Origin: Nitrospirota bacterium | GTDB taxonomy: Bacteria; Nitrospirota; Nitrospiria; Nitrospirales; UBA8639 | Direction: 5' to 3' | NCBI GenBank assembly: GCA_029879555.1 | Contig: JAOUQB010000159.1 | Location: 1-6,158 of the forward strand | DNA length: 6,158 nt | Translations under genes and position numbers: made by a program | Shown: piece by piece, positions 1-6,158 of the stretch | How the letters are laid out: each line of letters starts with the position of its first letter | Position numbering within the stretch: position 1 is the first letter of the stretch | Notes under the pieces: model-generated | Seen by the model: the letters and a program-made list of their open reading frames with translations, nothing else | Told to the model about the DNA's origin: nothing | The model's database searches: none

Positions 1-1283
1 ACAAACGAGCCTTCTGCTAACCTGGTCGCCGCTAAGGCTTTCCGCACAGCCCGATCTTGTGGGGCCAACTTAGCGGCTTGACTTAATTCTTGAATTGCCC
101 GGGGAATATCATTTTGAGAGGCAAAGGCCAACCCTAAATATTGATGAGCCATAGCCTGCTGTGGTTCCTCTTTGAGCACTTTTTGGAAGAGGGGAATGGC
201 TTCATCAGGCTTTCCTCGACCCAGCAACAACCGCCCTTGGAAAACCTGTTGAACAATATTTTTTTTCGAGTTTTCCTTAGAAGACTGAATCAGCTTTTCC
301 GCCTCATCCCATTGTTGATTGTCTAAGTGAAAATTAATAAGTGCCTGTCGAGCTGGCTCAGATTGAGGCTTCAACTCTACAGCTTTCTGAAAATGTTCCA
401 ACGCCTTAGACCCGGATCCCATATACGTATAATACTCTCCAAGAAGCATTTGAGGAGTCTCTAATTGGGGCTGACGATTGGCCAATTGTTGGTAAACCTC
501 TTCCGCTTTTTTCCATTGTTGGGTGCCCAAATAGTATTGGCCCAGCTTAGCGTAGAGCGCCTCATTATTCGAATCTATATCTAAGGCTCGCTGATATTGC
601 TCCTCGGCTTCAGATCGTTTACCTTGGATTAAGAGCAAATCTCCCATCGCCAATATTAACGTGGTAGAATCTTTTTTATTCTCTAAGGCCTTGCGTAAAG
701 TCGCCTCGGCCTCTTCAGGCTTCTTCATGGCTAAATAGGCACGAGCCAAATCAATATAAATATGTTCATTCTCTGGGTCTAACTCAATTGATTTTTTCAG
801 CTCCGCAATCCCTTCCTCAAATTCTTTCTCAATAATAAGACTTCGTCCCCGTAATAAATGCCCCTTGGGGTCTTGCGGGGATGACGCCAAGACAATCTCC
901 GCATGTTTTTTGGCATCTAGGGGTTTTTGGGACAACAAATAGAAATCACCCAGCTTGAGATGGGCGTCTTCAATGGTCGGGTCGATTTCAACAGCTTTGG
1001 TTAGCTCCCCAAATGCCGCTTGTAAGTTTGGCAATCCTCCTAGCTTCAAGTGAATGAGCGCTAACTGGTGGTAGGCTTTTGCATCGCTCGGATCCAATTG
1101 AATGATATTTTTAAATTCAATGAGGGCTTCTTGATATTTCTCGTCATGGAAATAGGCCATACCTCGTTCATAATGCTGGGCTTTTTTCTCTTCAGCCGAC
1201 AACTGAGTGCAATTACCTAAACTCACCAAGAAAAATGGCAAGGCCAAACAAAGAACCATTCCCGTTAACCGTATCCGTGGCAT
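1..1283 (-). CDS. Exported TPR-repeat protein, PrsT-like (C-terminus outside window)
   Basis: The minus strand is open from an ATG at 1283 to the window edge, giving 427 codons without a stop. Residues 1-25 form a signal sequence: basic start (MPRIR), hydrophobic core about 8-22, then L-G-N-C with Cys25. This could be a lipobox, although Asn just before the Cys is unusual (Gly, Ala or Ser is the norm), so lipidation is uncertain. From about residue 34 the chain is almost entirely tetratricopeptide repeats: eleven units are visible, with the end-of-helix-B motif (LDP, IDP, KPQ, APQ) recurring every 34 residues at about 101, 135, 169, 203, 237, 271, 305, 339, 373 and 407. The first interval is stretched by about three residues near LPN. 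TPR solenoids bind proteins; in the periplasm they often serve polysaccharide export or exosortase systems. The closest type I recall is the XrtA/PEP-CTERM-associated PrsT group, but no diagnostic partner gene is visible. The start is backed by AAGGGAG seven bases upstream. Function beyond scaffolding is unknown. Confidence 0.9.
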   Translation of the reverse strand, partial: MPRIRLTGMVLCLALPFFLVSLGNCTQLSAEEKKAQHYERGMAYFHDEKYQEALIEFKNIIQLDPSDAKAYHQLALIHLKLGGLPNLQAAFGELTKAVEIDPTIEDAHLKLGDFYLLSQKPLDAKKHAEIVLASSPQDPKGHLLRGRSLIIEKEFEEGIAELKKSIELDPENEHIYIDLARAYLAMKKPEEAEATLRKALENKKDSTTLILAMGDLLLIQGKRSEAEEQYQRALDIDSNNEALYAKLGQYYLGTQQWKKAEEVYQQLANRQPQLETPQMLLGEYYTYMGSGSKALEHFQKAVELKPQSEPARQALINFHLDNQQWDEAEKLIQSSKENSKKNIVQQVFQGRLLLGRGKPDEAIPLFQKVLKEEPQQAMAHQYLGLAFASQNDIPRAIQELSQAAKLAPQDRAVRKALAATRLAEGSF

Positions 1284-1380
1284 GCGTATACTCCCTTCCC
1301 TGAGTAAATTCATTCTTGTCTATTGAGGTTGATTAGATCGCTCTCGCGCAGATTTTCCTAGGTAGCAAATATATCTTGAC

Positions 1381-1406
1381 AGACCTATCCGCTTAAGACT
1401 AGGTCT
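1381..1406. repeat. Inverted repeat, possible operator
   Basis: Perfect 7-base arms AGACCTA (1381-1387) and TAGGTCT (1400-1406) flank a 12-base centre that contains the small palindrome CTTAAG. The size (26 bp) and its position between two divergent genes fit a dimeric regulator site, but there is no second copy in the window and no regulator gene nearby. It could equally be chance. Confidence 0.35.
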
Positions 1407-1502
1407 CCTCGTCCCATATTTAGCAAAGTACTCATTATTCTTACCCCTCGTCAGGATTATCCTTAAAGATTAGACAGTCCTGGAATAGAGAACGGGGATC
1501 AT

Positions 1503-1532
1503 TTGACAGCCTTTGGAGGCCACCGATATAGT
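1503..1532 (+). promoter_or_regulatory. Sigma70-type promoter for the hydrolase-fold gene
   Basis: A perfect -35 box TTGACA (1503-1508) is followed after 18 bases by TATAGT (1527-1532), a five-of-six match to the -10 consensus. The predicted start of transcription is near 1539, giving a leader of about 70 bases before the ATG at 1609. It points towards the hydrolase-fold gene and is the best promoter in the window. Confidence 0.7.
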
Positions 1533-1608
1533 CTTTTCACATTTTTCTCGAATAAATTCAACTGGTTTTATTGTACACTGATTACCAAATTTTCAAAAGG
1601 TAGAACCC

Positions 1609-2427
1609 ATGCCCCAACAAGAAACCGCCTACTCCCTTGATCAAATCGGCTACACACTCGTGAGATTCAATAGCACCGGAATATTTGAAACCCACAAAGA
1701 TCGAATGGTCGACCCCTATGCCGAAACACGGATGCATAAAGTCCCCCAGGTTGAAGGTATTCAGTATGCCCCACAAGTCACCGAAAAAATTCTGCCCTGC
1801 TTAGTGTTACTGCATGATCAATGGGGCTTAACCGCTCCCATTCAAGACTTGGCCAAGGGACTAGCATGCCACGGCTATATTGTCTTGGTGCCGAATCTCT
1901 ATGGCCGCATAGGTGGAATGGTCACCGCCAACGCAGAAGTCGCGGAGGCACTTATGGAAAAACTGAATGTGCAGCAGGCTCTGCAGGACATCAATGCCTG
2001 CTTTGAATATCTCAATGCCAATCTGACAGAAGACACCCTTCTCGAACGAACCGTGCGCAACGGGCATGGGGTAATAGGATTTGGTATGGGCGGAACCTTG
2101 GCAATAAAAACAGCCGCACATCGTCGTCGGCTTCAGGCTGCCGTGGCCATCGGGGGAAAGCTTCCTGACGGACCTGAAACGGCACAAGGGCTGTACTGTC
2201 CGTTGATGCTGCAACAAGCAGGGCAAACGCCACAATGCTCTGCAGAAGAACTTGAGTACTTTTGCCACACAGCCAAAGAAGCAGGAAAGACCGTCGAATT
2301 ACAGACTTACCCCGAAGCTTCGCCAGGATTCTGGTATCCTAACTCACCGAATTACCGGGCTTCTGAATTGGAGGCTTCCCTCCAGAAATCGTTGGATTTC
2401 ATCGGCACATTGATCAAAAAGGGGTAA
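1609..2427 (+). CDS. Dienelactone hydrolase-family protein, probable pseudoenzyme
   Basis: This 272-residue protein has the alpha/beta-hydrolase layout of the dienelactone hydrolase (DLH) family. The LVLLHDQWGL segment (65-74) matches the conserved strand and loop before the first helix, and HGYIVLVPNLYGR (88-100) matches the family's GYxxxxPdLY.R segment. GVIGFGMGG (154-162) is the nucleophile elbow, and the segments around 205 and 235-243 match the acid and His regions. In active members the elbow reads G-Y/F-C-x-G-G; here the Cys position is Gly159. The usual acid after G-Q is Thr207, and the usual His in a YPxAGHGF-type motif is Pro239 (YPEASPGF). The fold looks intact while the Cys-Asp-His triad is gone, so a binding or structural role is likelier than hydrolysis; this is an inference from motif alignment by eye. 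No signal peptide, so probably cytoplasmic. An N-terminal extension of about 60 residues precedes the core. AAAAGG (1595-1600) lies eight bases before the ATG and supports the start. Length is near the usual 230-290. Confidence 0.85.
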   Translation: MPQQETAYSLDQIGYTLVRFNSTGIFETHKDRMVDPYAETRMHKVPQVEGIQYAPQVTEKILPCLVLLHDQWGLTAPIQDLAKGLACHGYIVLVPNLYGRIGGMVTANAEVAEALMEKLNVQQALQDINACFEYLNANLTEDTLLERTVRNGHGVIGFGMGGTLAIKTAAHRRRLQAAVAIGGKLPDGPETAQGLYCPLMLQQAGQTPQCSAEELEYFCHTAKEAGKTVELQTYPEASPGFWYPNSPNYRASELEASLQKSLDFIGTLIKKG

Positions 2428-2508
2428 CTAATCAACCGTCCATTTTCCCGACTTCCGACCGCCTGCTTACAATTGCTTAAGAAAAAGACTCTTTCTTCCA
2501 CAGGCACC

Positions 2509-3666
2509 ATGTCACTCCCAATCGCCTTGAGGTGGCTCAACACCTCTGTGATTTTATTTTGTTTCTGCTCCCTTTGGGCTCCTCACCCGATTAGTGCCCA
2601 CACCAATAGCGCTGAATACCCTGTAAGCATTTTAAAAGACCATCGCCAGAAAATACTTCAGCTTTCATCAGATAATGAAGCGCTAACATTCCACAAAAAT
2701 ATCTTCTCCAAAACTCAGCCGTTTGAGCATTCTGCTTCACGGCGAAACCCATCAAAGACCAGCAAAACAACGGATTCTATTTCCGTGGAGAAGCAACGAA
2801 CGATCACAACCTTCTTAGCGTCCCAAACAGCCATTGGAATCATTCAAGAATTTCGTGAAGCAGCAGAATCGACATTGGACGACAATCACCTCTTGGGAAC
2901 CGTCCTATCAGTTGCACAACAGGAATGGCTCACATCGAAGCCTTCATTAGTAGGATTAAAGACTTTCCTTGAATTTAAACAGAAGTTGGCTGCCTCACCT
3001 CTGCAAGATCCCGGAATCCTGCTTTTCGAAAATGAATATGCTCAATTCACGAATTTTCATGAACAATCCCATTCATCGACTAATAACCAATCTTGGATAA
3101 ACCTCTTCACGGATTTTGGATTCCGAGGCATTGAGACCAAATTACATGAGTACTGGCAGCAAAAAGAGCAACCGACGCAACAACCCATTTCCGATGCTCA
3201 CAAACAGGCCTATATTCACCAGTACGTAGCGTCAAAAATACTTCCCGTGCTTCATACCCATCTCCTCATCCTAGCGATAGAGGTTGAAGGCGAGGCCCAT
3301 GAGGTGGCGTGGAGTTCATGGTATGCCATTCAACAGTGGCAACAACAAGAGCAATCCGATTACGCCATGATAAGACTCTGTGGCACCTGGAAATGGATTA
3401 TCCATAACCATCAAAACCATGGAGATCATAAATCCACGATGGAGTTTATTCCGCCAGGGCAAGAAACCGCGCCACAAGTCCAACCCACAACCATACTCAT
3501 TCATGGAGATACGGTGTATCTTAAATGGACCTTTGCACAAGGCATTCAGGAAGATAGCCTCCTACTTAGCAATCACGATACACGCCTTGAGGGTACCTTC
3601 ACGAACAGTCTCGGGCCCTATGGGAGTATTTCCGGCCAACGAATCTCGAAATGCAAAAACAAGTAA
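2509..3666 (+). CDS. Exported protein of unknown function with beta-rich C-terminal domain
   Basis: I do not recognise a named family. From the ATG at 2509 the protein is 385 residues. A signal peptide is visible: Arg8, hydrophobic core about 12-23, and likely cleavage after ISA (residue 30). A TTG at 2473 would add 12 residues; the ATG places the signal sequence more naturally, but neither start has a clear Shine-Dalgarno. Residues 31-100 are polar and low in order. Residues 100-285 look helical and are rich in Gln and Trp (for example AWSSWYAIQQWQQQ at 267-280). Residues 290-380 look like a small beta domain: GTWKW at 292-296, IHGDTVYLKW at 331-340, then LEGTF and GSISGQRI near the end, a pattern reminiscent of lipocalin-like strands. 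A His cluster HNHQNHGDH (299-307) sits in the first loop of that domain and could bind metal (inference). It starts 81 bases after the hydrolase-fold gene on the same strand with no terminator between, so cotranscription is possible. Confidence 0.75.
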   Translation: MSLPIALRWLNTSVILFCFCSLWAPHPISAHTNSAEYPVSILKDHRQKILQLSSDNEALTFHKNIFSKTQPFEHSASRRNPSKTSKTTDSISVEKQRTITTFLASQTAIGIIQEFREAAESTLDDNHLLGTVLSVAQQEWLTSKPSLVGLKTFLEFKQKLAASPLQDPGILLFENEYAQFTNFHEQSHSSTNNQSWINLFTDFGFRGIETKLHEYWQQKEQPTQQPISDAHKQAYIHQYVASKILPVLHTHLLILAIEVEGEAHEVAWSSWYAIQQWQQQEQSDYAMIRLCGTWKWIIHNHQNHGDHKSTMEFIPPGQETAPQVQPTTILIHGDTVYLKWTFAQGIQEDSLLLSNHDTRLEGTFTNSLGPYGSISGQRISKCKNK

Positions 3667-3968
3667 CCCGTCTTGGCCTCTTGGAATACGTTACATTTTC
3701 TTCCATACCCGAAAAGGATGACCGTTCCCCTATCGACTAAAACGGCTCAGGATCCACTGGCCACGTCAAAATTTCACAAACAAAGAAAAACCAAATTTTT
3801 TTAATGAATGATGCGGGCAGGAACAACCTCTCGCTACTCGGAACTCCCCAAAAGTAAGAGTTCCGTAGACCAGTCAGTCGCAATCCCCAACTACCGGCCT
3901 CAGACCTTTCGCGAGAGAAACGCTATAGAGAGTAAGCTAAACGAGGAATTTCCGCACAAAGAAAGGGG
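3667..3968. other. Convergent intergenic region (302 bp)
   Basis: Two genes converge on this spacer, so transcript ends are expected. The one clear structure is the hairpin at 3839-3865. A run of seven T lies at 3796-3802 but has no GC-rich stem before it, so it is not a canonical intrinsic terminator. A plus-strand open frame starting at 3808 runs into the 3' end of the opposite gene; it has no ribosome site and no recognisable protein features, and I treat it as chance. No RNA gene or mobile-element remnant is recognised. Confidence 0.6.
3839..3865. repeat. Strong hairpin between convergent genes
   Basis: CGGAACTC (3839-3846) and GAGTTCCG (3858-3865) form a perfect 8-base-pair stem with an 11-base loop. 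It sits between two converging genes and may help end or protect transcripts from either side. No T-tract follows on either strand, so it does not meet the rule for a Rho-independent terminator. Confidence 0.5.
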
Positions 3969-4802
3969 TCAAGGAGAGCTTGGTTTAGGCAAAAAGGCAA
4001 TATCAGTAGCCAACGTGATTTTTTCTAATTCTTCTGTGACTTCAACGACTCGCTCATTTTCACTTCGCGATGACGGAATCGTCTGACGTTCAATATATTT
4101 CACGAGACCCACTCCACGTGCAAACCATACCGTCATCGTATCGGTTCCCTGAATGGTTTTCCCACTCTCAGACAAGTGTACCTGCATGGTCATTTTGGCT
4201 TCCAAGCGAATCGCGTGAGGATACGTTCCGGTAGGAACAGTCACAGCCTCCTGCGCTTGGGCAGACGAAATGGCCACAATATCCACTTTCTCAGATTCAC
4301 CATCTCGATCAATATCCATTCCCAGCTCCAGCCCTGTTCGATTAAATTGCTCAAAGGAGCTGGGAACGTCTAGAGGGAACCGCACAATTTGATAGGGCAC
4401 TAACTGACGTTCTAATGTGGTCCCAGGCTTGGACCCATAATAACGAATGCCGGCGGCATCACGGCGATAATAACTATCCGATGGACCCTGATTACCAGGA
4501 TTCGTGTCGTGAAAAACCGTCACCTCCACACCTTCCTGTATCTCCTTACCCATCACTTTGGATACATTCGTAAACTGGGTAGCCTTCTCAGCAATTTGAA
4601 CCAGTCCTCCTTCGTTCATCGTGCCACGATACACCCATTCATTTCCTATCTGATCGGGAAAATATTCATGAGCACCCTCGATGACCAATGGGGAAGAGTC
4701 CGCCGCAACGGCAGGAGAAAGCAAACCGAGCCAGAAAAGACTTACAAGAAAAATACTAGTCGCTGGTCGAAAGGATGGGGAAAAAATAAAAGGACAGATC
4801 AT
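3969..4802 (-). CDS. Exported protein of unknown function with EF-hand-like loop
   Basis: The product is 277 residues from the ATG at 4802; a TTG at 4811 would give 280 (numbering below uses the longer form). An in-frame stop just upstream excludes earlier starts, and neither start has a good Shine-Dalgarno. A signal peptide is clear: hydrophobic core about 20-33 (IFLVSLFWLGLL), cleavage near AVA-A at 36-37, with no lipobox Cys. The mature part begins with a YFPDQIGNEWVYRG stretch (50-63), followed by a predicted all-beta protein with repeated short strands (RYYGSKPG, VRFPLDVPSSF, VPTGTYPHAIRLEAKM, TVWFARGVGLVKYIE). This layout (YFPxxxGNxWVY near the start, a VPxGTY.A segment in the middle, and a WFARGVGLVK segment near the end) recurs in uncharacterised secreted bacterial proteins. 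Residues 166-177 (DIDRDGESEKVD) fit a calcium-loop spacing with acids at positions 1, 3, 5 and 12 and Gly at 6, but Ser replaces the usual hydrophobic residue at position 8. Probably periplasmic; function unknown. Confidence 0.85.
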   Translation of the reverse strand: MICPFIFSPSFRPATSIFLVSLFWLGLLSPAVAADSSPLVIEGAHEYFPDQIGNEWVYRGTMNEGGLVQIAEKATQFTNVSKVMGKEIQEGVEVTVFHDTNPGNQGPSDSYYRRDAAGIRYYGSKPGTTLERQLVPYQIVRFPLDVPSSFEQFNRTGLELGMDIDRDGESEKVDIVAISSAQAQEAVTVPTGTYPHAIRLEAKMTMQVHLSESGKTIQGTDTMTVWFARGVGLVKYIERQTIPSSRSENERVVEVTEELEKITLATDIAFLPKPSSP

Positions 4803-4825
4803 GGTTGGCAATGTAGAGTGAACCT

Positions 4826-4834
4826 ATCATAGCA
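4826..4834 (-). promoter_or_regulatory. Possible extended -10 promoter for the leftward exported protein
   Basis: Read on the minus strand this is TGCTATGAT: a TG one base before TATGAT, a five-of-six -10 box. Extended -10 promoters can work without a -35, and none is visible here. The predicted start near 4819 would leave a leader of only 17 bases to the ATG at 4802 (or 8 to the TTG), consistent with the lack of a Shine-Dalgarno. Tentative. Confidence 0.35.
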
Positions 4835-4920
4835 GCTTCAAACCCAGCAAGTTCCATCGGAGAGAATGAGACGAAAGCAGGACTTGTCTTACCACCCATC
4901 ATTTACAGAAAATATCCGCT

Positions 4921-5673
4921 ATGTCTGGTACGAGAAACCTCACAAGCCCAAAAGAGAGCCAACCCACTATTTTAGTATTTGGAGGATCCGGAGTCATCGG
5001 ACGGGCCATTGCCAGGGAGTTTGCCTCCCAGGGGTGGTCGGTGGGAATCCATTATCATCATAATCGCAAGGCTGCGGAAGAAACGGTGGCCACTATTAGC
5101 AAGACTGGGGGAGATGCACAAATTTACCAAGCGAATGTCCTGGACCTCTCACAAATCCGAACTATCTTTCACGCTTTTTTACAAGACCATGGCTCTCTTA
5201 CGCTGTTGATCTGGGCCATTGGCGTGGCCGCATCTAAGCTTTTGCTCAAAACAACGGCAGATGAATGGGAAGAGGCGATTCAGACCAATCTGACCGGCGC
5301 CTTTCATGTCCTACGGGAAGCAGGCCCAATTCTAGAGAAACAACAAGACGGGACGGTTCTCCTCATCGGATCACGATCAGGCGAACAGGGCATGCCCGGA
5401 CAAGCCGCGTATGCCGCATCAAAAGCAGGCTTGATAGGACTCATGCGAACAGCAGCGCAAGAATGGGGAGGCTGGAATATTCGGGTCAATGCCATATTTC
5501 CTGGATGGCATACATCACCTTTGTCGGGTTTGGGGATCGATTCAGCCTTGAACCAGCAAACCCACATCCTCAACCGCACACCGTCCCTTGATCACGTAGC
5601 AAAAAGCGTGTATCACTTAGCCTCGACTCGCGACATTTCCGGCCAAGTTTGGAATCTTGATAGTCGCCTCTAA
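4921..5673 (+). CDS. SDR-family oxidoreductase, FabG-like, beside bioD
   Basis: A 250-residue classical short-chain dehydrogenase/reductase, the normal family length. The nucleotide-binding glycine motif is GGSGVIG (21-27; the usual first Thr is Gly). The Asn of the catalytic tetrad is Asn123 (QTNLTG), Ser is Ser151, and Tyr164 and Lys168 form YAASK, with the usual 13-residue Ser-Tyr spacing. RVNAIFPG (188-195) matches the conserved RVNxxxPG. The NNAG motif that stabilises the central sheet is replaced by WAIG (98-101). These features predict an active NAD(P)H-dependent reductase of the 3-oxoacyl-ACP reductase type, with substrate unknown. The HYHHNRK segment after strand 2 suggests NADPH preference (inference). 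bioD follows on the same strand after 39 bases, so a role in making the pimeloyl precursor of biotin is plausible but unproven. The ATG at 4921 is the only standard start after the upstream stop at 4867; its Shine-Dalgarno is poor, and no clear promoter is seen in the 109-base spacer. Confidence 0.9.
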   Translation: MSGTRNLTSPKESQPTILVFGGSGVIGRAIAREFASQGWSVGIHYHHNRKAAEETVATISKTGGDAQIYQANVLDLSQIRTIFHAFLQDHGSLTLLIWAIGVAASKLLLKTTADEWEEAIQTNLTGAFHVLREAGPILEKQQDGTVLLIGSRSGEQGMPGQAAYAASKAGLIGLMRTAAQEWGGWNIRVNAIFPGWHTSPLSGLGIDSALNQQTHILNRTPSLDHVAKSVYHLASTRDISGQVWNLDSRL

Positions 5674-5674
5674 C

Positions 5675-5716
5675 ATGGACACACAAGCGTACAGCAACCG
5701 ACCGTCACGATCATGA
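5675..5716 (+). CDS. 13-codon mini-ORF linking SDR and bioD (possible coupling peptide)
   Basis: After the SDR stop TAA (5671-5673) and one base, an ATG opens a frame of 13 codons (MDTQAYSNRPSRS) that ends in TGA at 5714-5716. That TGA overlaps the bioD ATG at 5713-5715 as ATGA. This geometry would let ribosomes pass from SDR to bioD by two reinitiation steps, and bioD itself has no clear Shine-Dalgarno. The peptide has no recognisable features, so if real it more likely acts through translation than as a product. It may be chance. Confidence 0.3.
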   Translation: MDTQAYSNRPSRS

Positions 5717-6158
5717 TCCCTCAATCGATTTTCATCACAGGAACCGACACCGGCGTCGGCAAAACCACGATGACCGCAGCGCTAGTCCTTGCTTTACAGC
5801 AACAGGGGCAAGCGGTTGGAATCCTTAAACCTTTGGAAACCGGGGTGAATCTTGACGACCTCGAACATTCCGACACCGAACGCTTACGCCACTTACTCTC
5901 CCCTTCGCCTCCGTTCGAAGAAGTGTGCCTGTATGCATTCCCTCAACCACTCGCACCTTTAGCGGCTGCCAGAGAAACAAACACAACCATACAGCTTTCT
6001 CAAATTTGTTCACACATAGAACGACTTTTCCCACGCTATGCGTTCCTGCTGATAGAAGGGGCAGGCGGCCTCTTCACCCCTGTTACACCACAAGACACGG
6101 TGCGGGATCTAATCGCCTTATTAAAAATCCCATGCCTTATTGTCGGACAGACTGAAAT
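5713..6158 (+). CDS. bioD: Dethiobiotin synthetase (ATP-dependent), C-terminus outside window
   Basis: BioD closes the ureido ring of dethiobiotin from 7,8-diaminononanoate, CO2 and ATP, the step before biotin synthase; it is cytoplasmic and dimeric. The window holds the first 148 codons of a protein usually about 220-240 long. The P-loop is GTDTGVGKTT (10-19) with Lys17. KPLETG (39-44) corresponds to the substrate and phosphate lysine motif, Asp54 (SDTERL) to the metal-binding Asp, and EGAGGLFTPV (115-124) to the diagnostic family motif with Glu115. The end of the window falls in the LIVGQTE segment just before the expected nucleotide-binding loop. The ATG at 5713 puts the P-loop at the usual distance from the N-terminus, and no other start lies in frame back to the SDR stop. 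The gene lies 39 bases after the SDR gene and is probably in one operon with it. No BirA-type operator (TTGTAAACC dyad) is seen upstream. Confidence 0.96.
   Translation, partial: MIPQSIFITGTDTGVGKTTMTAALVLALQQQGQAVGILKPLETGVNLDDLEHSDTERLRHLLSPSPPFEEVCLYAFPQPLAPLAAARETNTTIQLSQICSHIERLFPRYAFLLIEGAGGLFTPVTPQDTVRDLIALLKIPCLIVGQTE

Larger units (their letters stand above)
1284..1608. other. Divergent intergenic region (325 bp)
   Basis: This spacer separates the leftward TPR gene from the rightward hydrolase-fold gene, so it should carry promoters for both. The rightward promoter is clear (1503-1532). For the leftward gene I see a good Shine-Dalgarno (complement of 1291-1297) but no convincing -35/-10 pair. 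An inverted repeat lies at 1381-1406. A second TTGACA occurs at 1376-1381 on the plus strand but lacks a matching -10 at the right distance. No coding frame, tRNA or riboswitch-like structure is recognised. Confidence 0.7.

Noticed and set aside
1376..1404. TTGACA at 1376 as a second rightward promoter
   Set aside because: At 17-18 bases downstream the sequence is CTAGGT/TAGGTC, a poor -10 box.
1861..2268. Minus-strand open frame of 135 codons inside the hydrolase-fold gene
   Set aside because: It is antisense to a gene with clear family motifs; its translation has no domain features, so it is a shadow frame.
2479..2498. AAGAAA/TTTCTT inverted repeat between the hydrolase-fold and exported genes, as a terminator
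   Set aside because: Only six A-T-rich pairs and no T-tract afterwards; not enough to separate the two genes into different transcripts.
3770..3802. AT-rich arms AAAATTT and AAATTTT before a run of seven T, read as a terminator
   Set aside because: The stem would be A-T only with an 18-base loop, too weak for an intrinsic terminator.
3808..4086. Plus-strand open frame of 92 codons in the convergent spacer
   Set aside because: It overlaps the 3' end of the well-supported minus-strand exported protein gene, has no ribosome site, and shows low-complexity composition without motifs.
4880..4912. BirA-type biotin operator upstream of the SDR-bioD genes
   Set aside because: A TTGTCTTACC stretch and a TTTACAG stretch are present, but they do not form the TTGTAAACC/GGTTTACAA dyad at the required spacing.

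Overview
This is a chromosomal window from a Gram-negative-type bacterium with close to even base composition (slightly below half G+C by eye). The mix of exported proteins of unknown function, a long exported TPR protein and a biotin gene next to a FabG-like reductase resembles Nitrospirota (Nitrospira-like) genomes. That placement is an inference from general resemblance, not a database result.

Layout: (1) 1-1283, minus strand: the N-terminal 427 codons of a TPR-repeat protein with an N-terminal export signal; its C-terminus lies outside the window. (2) 1284-1608: a divergent intergenic region holding a good sigma70-type promoter for the rightward gene and a small inverted repeat. (3) 1609-2427, plus: a dienelactone-hydrolase-fold protein in which all three catalytic triad positions appear to be substituted. 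(4) 2509-3666, plus: an exported protein of unknown function with a C-terminal domain that looks beta-rich; it may be cotranscribed with the gene before it. (5) 3667-3968: a convergent intergenic region with one strong hairpin and no canonical terminator. (6) 3969-4802, minus: an exported protein of unknown function with an EF-hand-like acidic loop. (7) 4812-4920: a short divergent spacer. (8) 4921-5673 and 5713-6158, plus: an SDR (FabG-like) reductase followed by bioD (dethiobiotin synthetase, cut by the window edge), probably the start of, or part of, a biotin operon. A 13-codon reading frame sits exactly between the two, starting one base after the SDR stop and ending in an ATGA overlap with the bioD start.

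The genes do not form one evident system. The only clear pathway link is the SDR-bioD pair. Nothing seen here is a mobile element, CRISPR array, phage region, tRNA or rRNA. The points most worth a second look are the apparent pseudoenzyme in the alpha/beta-hydrolase gene and the mini-ORF relay in front of bioD.
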